Below, in pieces: positions 4,946 through 5,937 of a stretch of 5,937 nt of DNA (the first letter of the stretch is position 1; each line of letters opens with the position of its first letter). The position numbers and the translations under genes were made by a program. The DNA comes from Opitutales bacterium (GTDB taxonomy: Bacteria > Verrucomicrobiota > Verrucomicrobiia > Opitutales > Oceanipulchritudinaceae): the NCBI GenBank assembly GCA_007123395.1, contig SKLD01000142.1, positions 1 to 5,937 of the forward strand, given 5' to 3'. The notes beneath the pieces were generated by a model that saw only the letters and a list, made by a program, of their open reading frames with translations, did no database searches and was not told the origin of the DNA.

Positions 4946-5935
4946 TTAGATCGGACGCGTGAGCGCCTTCGCAAGAGCATGGCCGCTCATGGCCGAAGCC
5001 TCAATGCGCGGCCCGCCAAAGCCGTCGCCACACATCCCGAGATGGTGCTCTTCGTCGAGGAAGTAGGTTTTGCGGAAGGGTTGTTTCTCTTTGTAGACGC
5101 GCTTCGGCTCCGTGAACCCCCACCGGTGTGCCACTGCGTCGACGACATCGTTCTTCAGAAACGGCTTGGCGGCGTTGAGGAGGACGGGTACGCGCTCTTC
5201 GTCCGGAACATCCCAATAGCGTTCCGCGAACTGCGGCGAACTCGTGATCGAGACCGAGCCCGGCGTCGGCGAAACGCCTTTTGCCGAGTTGTCCCCGATC
5301 CAGCGAAGGACGGGGTGATTCAGGTCCATCGCGCCGGGATTAGAGAGCCCCGCCGGACCGTTGAGCTGCGCCATGACCGAGATCGCTCGGAAATACGTGA
5401 TACGCTCCAGTTCCTCTTCCTCGTCGAAGTCGATTTGAATGTTGCTCTCCTGCAGGAGCGCCAGCGCCTGAGGGACGGGTGCCGTGATGACGAGACAGTC
5501 GGCTTCGTAGCTGTTGTCGCTTTCCTCGCCGTATTTCCGCGCTGTGACGGTCCATTTTCCCTTATCGAAGCGGATCTTCGTCACCTTTTCGGAGAGATGG
5601 ACGTTAAGGTCCTTCGCCAGTTCACGTGGAATGGTCGACATGCCGTTAACGCCCACATAGCGCATGTTGCCGAGCGGACCCTTGTACCAAGGACGGGCAA
5701 TGCCAAGGTTCATCCAGCCTTCGACCATCTCGCGGAAGATTGGCTCGCGCGTCGTGACAAACTGCGCGCCGTGGTCGAAAATCGATTTGTCGATGGTGCG
5801 CGTGGCCATGCGGCCTCCCTGGTGCCGCCCTTTGTCAAGCAGAAGGACGTCCACATGGTGGCGTTTCAAGTGGGCGGCGGCAATCAATCCGCTGATGCCG
5901 GCGCCTATGATAATGCAGGAATGCGGGGCATTCAT
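4946..5935 (-). CDS. Renalase-like FAD/NAD(P)-dependent oxidoreductase
   Basis: The 329-residue protein starts at ATG 5935-5933, two bases from the window edge, and ends at TAA 4948-4946. It has the N-terminal dinucleotide-binding fold CIIIGAGISGLIAAAHLK (7-24) with GxGxxG at 11-16 and an acidic residue, Asp34, at the end of the second strand to bind the FAD ribose. GGRMATR (40-46) and FDHGAQFVT (53-61) are next. GMSTIPRELAKDL (98-110) resembles the segment where amine-oxidase-like flavoproteins choose a substrate path. The C-terminal FAD motif CGDGFGGPRIEASAMSGHAL (302-321) closes the fold. This order matches the predicted oxidoreductase family related to renalase (COG3380), whose studied members oxidise isomeric dihydro-NAD(P) forms; the substrate here is unknown. 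No signal peptide or membrane segment is seen, so it is probably cytoplasmic. One hand-counted 60-base sample (5401-5460) is 53% GC, against 78% in a recD2 sample (2221-2280). It precedes tcdA by 9 bases in the same frame, suggesting one transcript. Confidence 0.88.
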   Translation of the reverse strand: MNAPHSCIIIGAGISGLIAAAHLKRHHVDVLLLDKGRHQGGRMATRTIDKSIFDHGAQFVTTREPIFREMVEGWMNLGIARPWYKGPLGNMRYVGVNGMSTIPRELAKDLNVHLSEKVTKIRFDKGKWTVTARKYGEESDNSYEADCLVITAPVPQALALLQESNIQIDFDEEEELERITYFRAISVMAQLNGPAGLSNPGAMDLNHPVLRWIGDNSAKGVSPTPGSVSITSSPQFAERYWDVPDEERVPVLLNAAKPFLKNDVVDAVAHRWGFTEPKRVYKEKQPFRKTYFLDEEHHLGMCGDGFGGPRIEASAMSGHALAKALTRPI

Positions 5936-5937
5936 AA

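Noticed and set aside
1..5937. CRISPR arrays, tRNA or rRNA genes, phage or toxin-antitoxin modules
   Set aside because: I looked for regularly spaced repeats, tRNA-like T-loop/acceptor patterns and small paired ORFs and saw none.

Overview
The window is a piece of a GC-rich bacterial chromosome. Protein-coding content is dense and no phage, plasmid or CRISPR signature is visible. The gene set is a RAYT/IS200-like Y1 transposase, a PutA/RocA-type P5C dehydrogenase remnant, RecD2, TcdA and a renalase-like flavoprotein. The transposase C-terminal style and the RecD2 N-terminus remind me of Verrucomicrobiota/Kiritimatiellota (PVC) genomes. That taxonomic guess is weak and rests on recalled family resemblance only.

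Layout from left to right. Positions 3-536 (+) hold the C-terminal part of a transposase whose N-terminus, with the HUH motif, lies off the window. Positions 537-786 are an unusually AT-rich, apparently non-coding stretch with a short imperfect tandem repeat. Positions 787-1186 (+) are the decayed C-terminal end of a delta-1-pyrroline-5-carboxylate dehydrogenase, lacking its catalytic half and broken by one extra T near 1102. It converges, 11 bases apart, on recD2 (1198-3402, -), a full-length helicase with all expected motifs. A divergent intergenic region (3403-3493) carries a perfect 8-bp inverted repeat. It is followed by a predicted secreted coiled-coil protein of unknown function (3494-4081, +). 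That gene converges on tcdA (4106-4936, -), and a palindromic hairpin joins the two ends, with each stop codon inside one of its outer arms. Upstream of tcdA, 9 bases away and on the same strand, is a renalase-like FAD oxidoreductase (4946-5935, -) that fills the rest of the window. Short hand-counted samples suggest it is less GC-rich than recD2.

The genes do not form one pathway. RecD2 is a DNA-repair helicase. TcdA makes the cyclic form of t6A at tRNA position 37. The flavoprotein sits in a likely two-gene transcription unit with tcdA, but no functional link is evident. The left third looks like a rearrangement scar: a mobile-element gene, an AT-rich filler and a truncated, frameshifted metabolic gene. 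I do not see a convincing undescribed system. The least explained items are the secreted coiled-coil protein, the stop-codon palindrome and the inverted repeat upstream of recD2.
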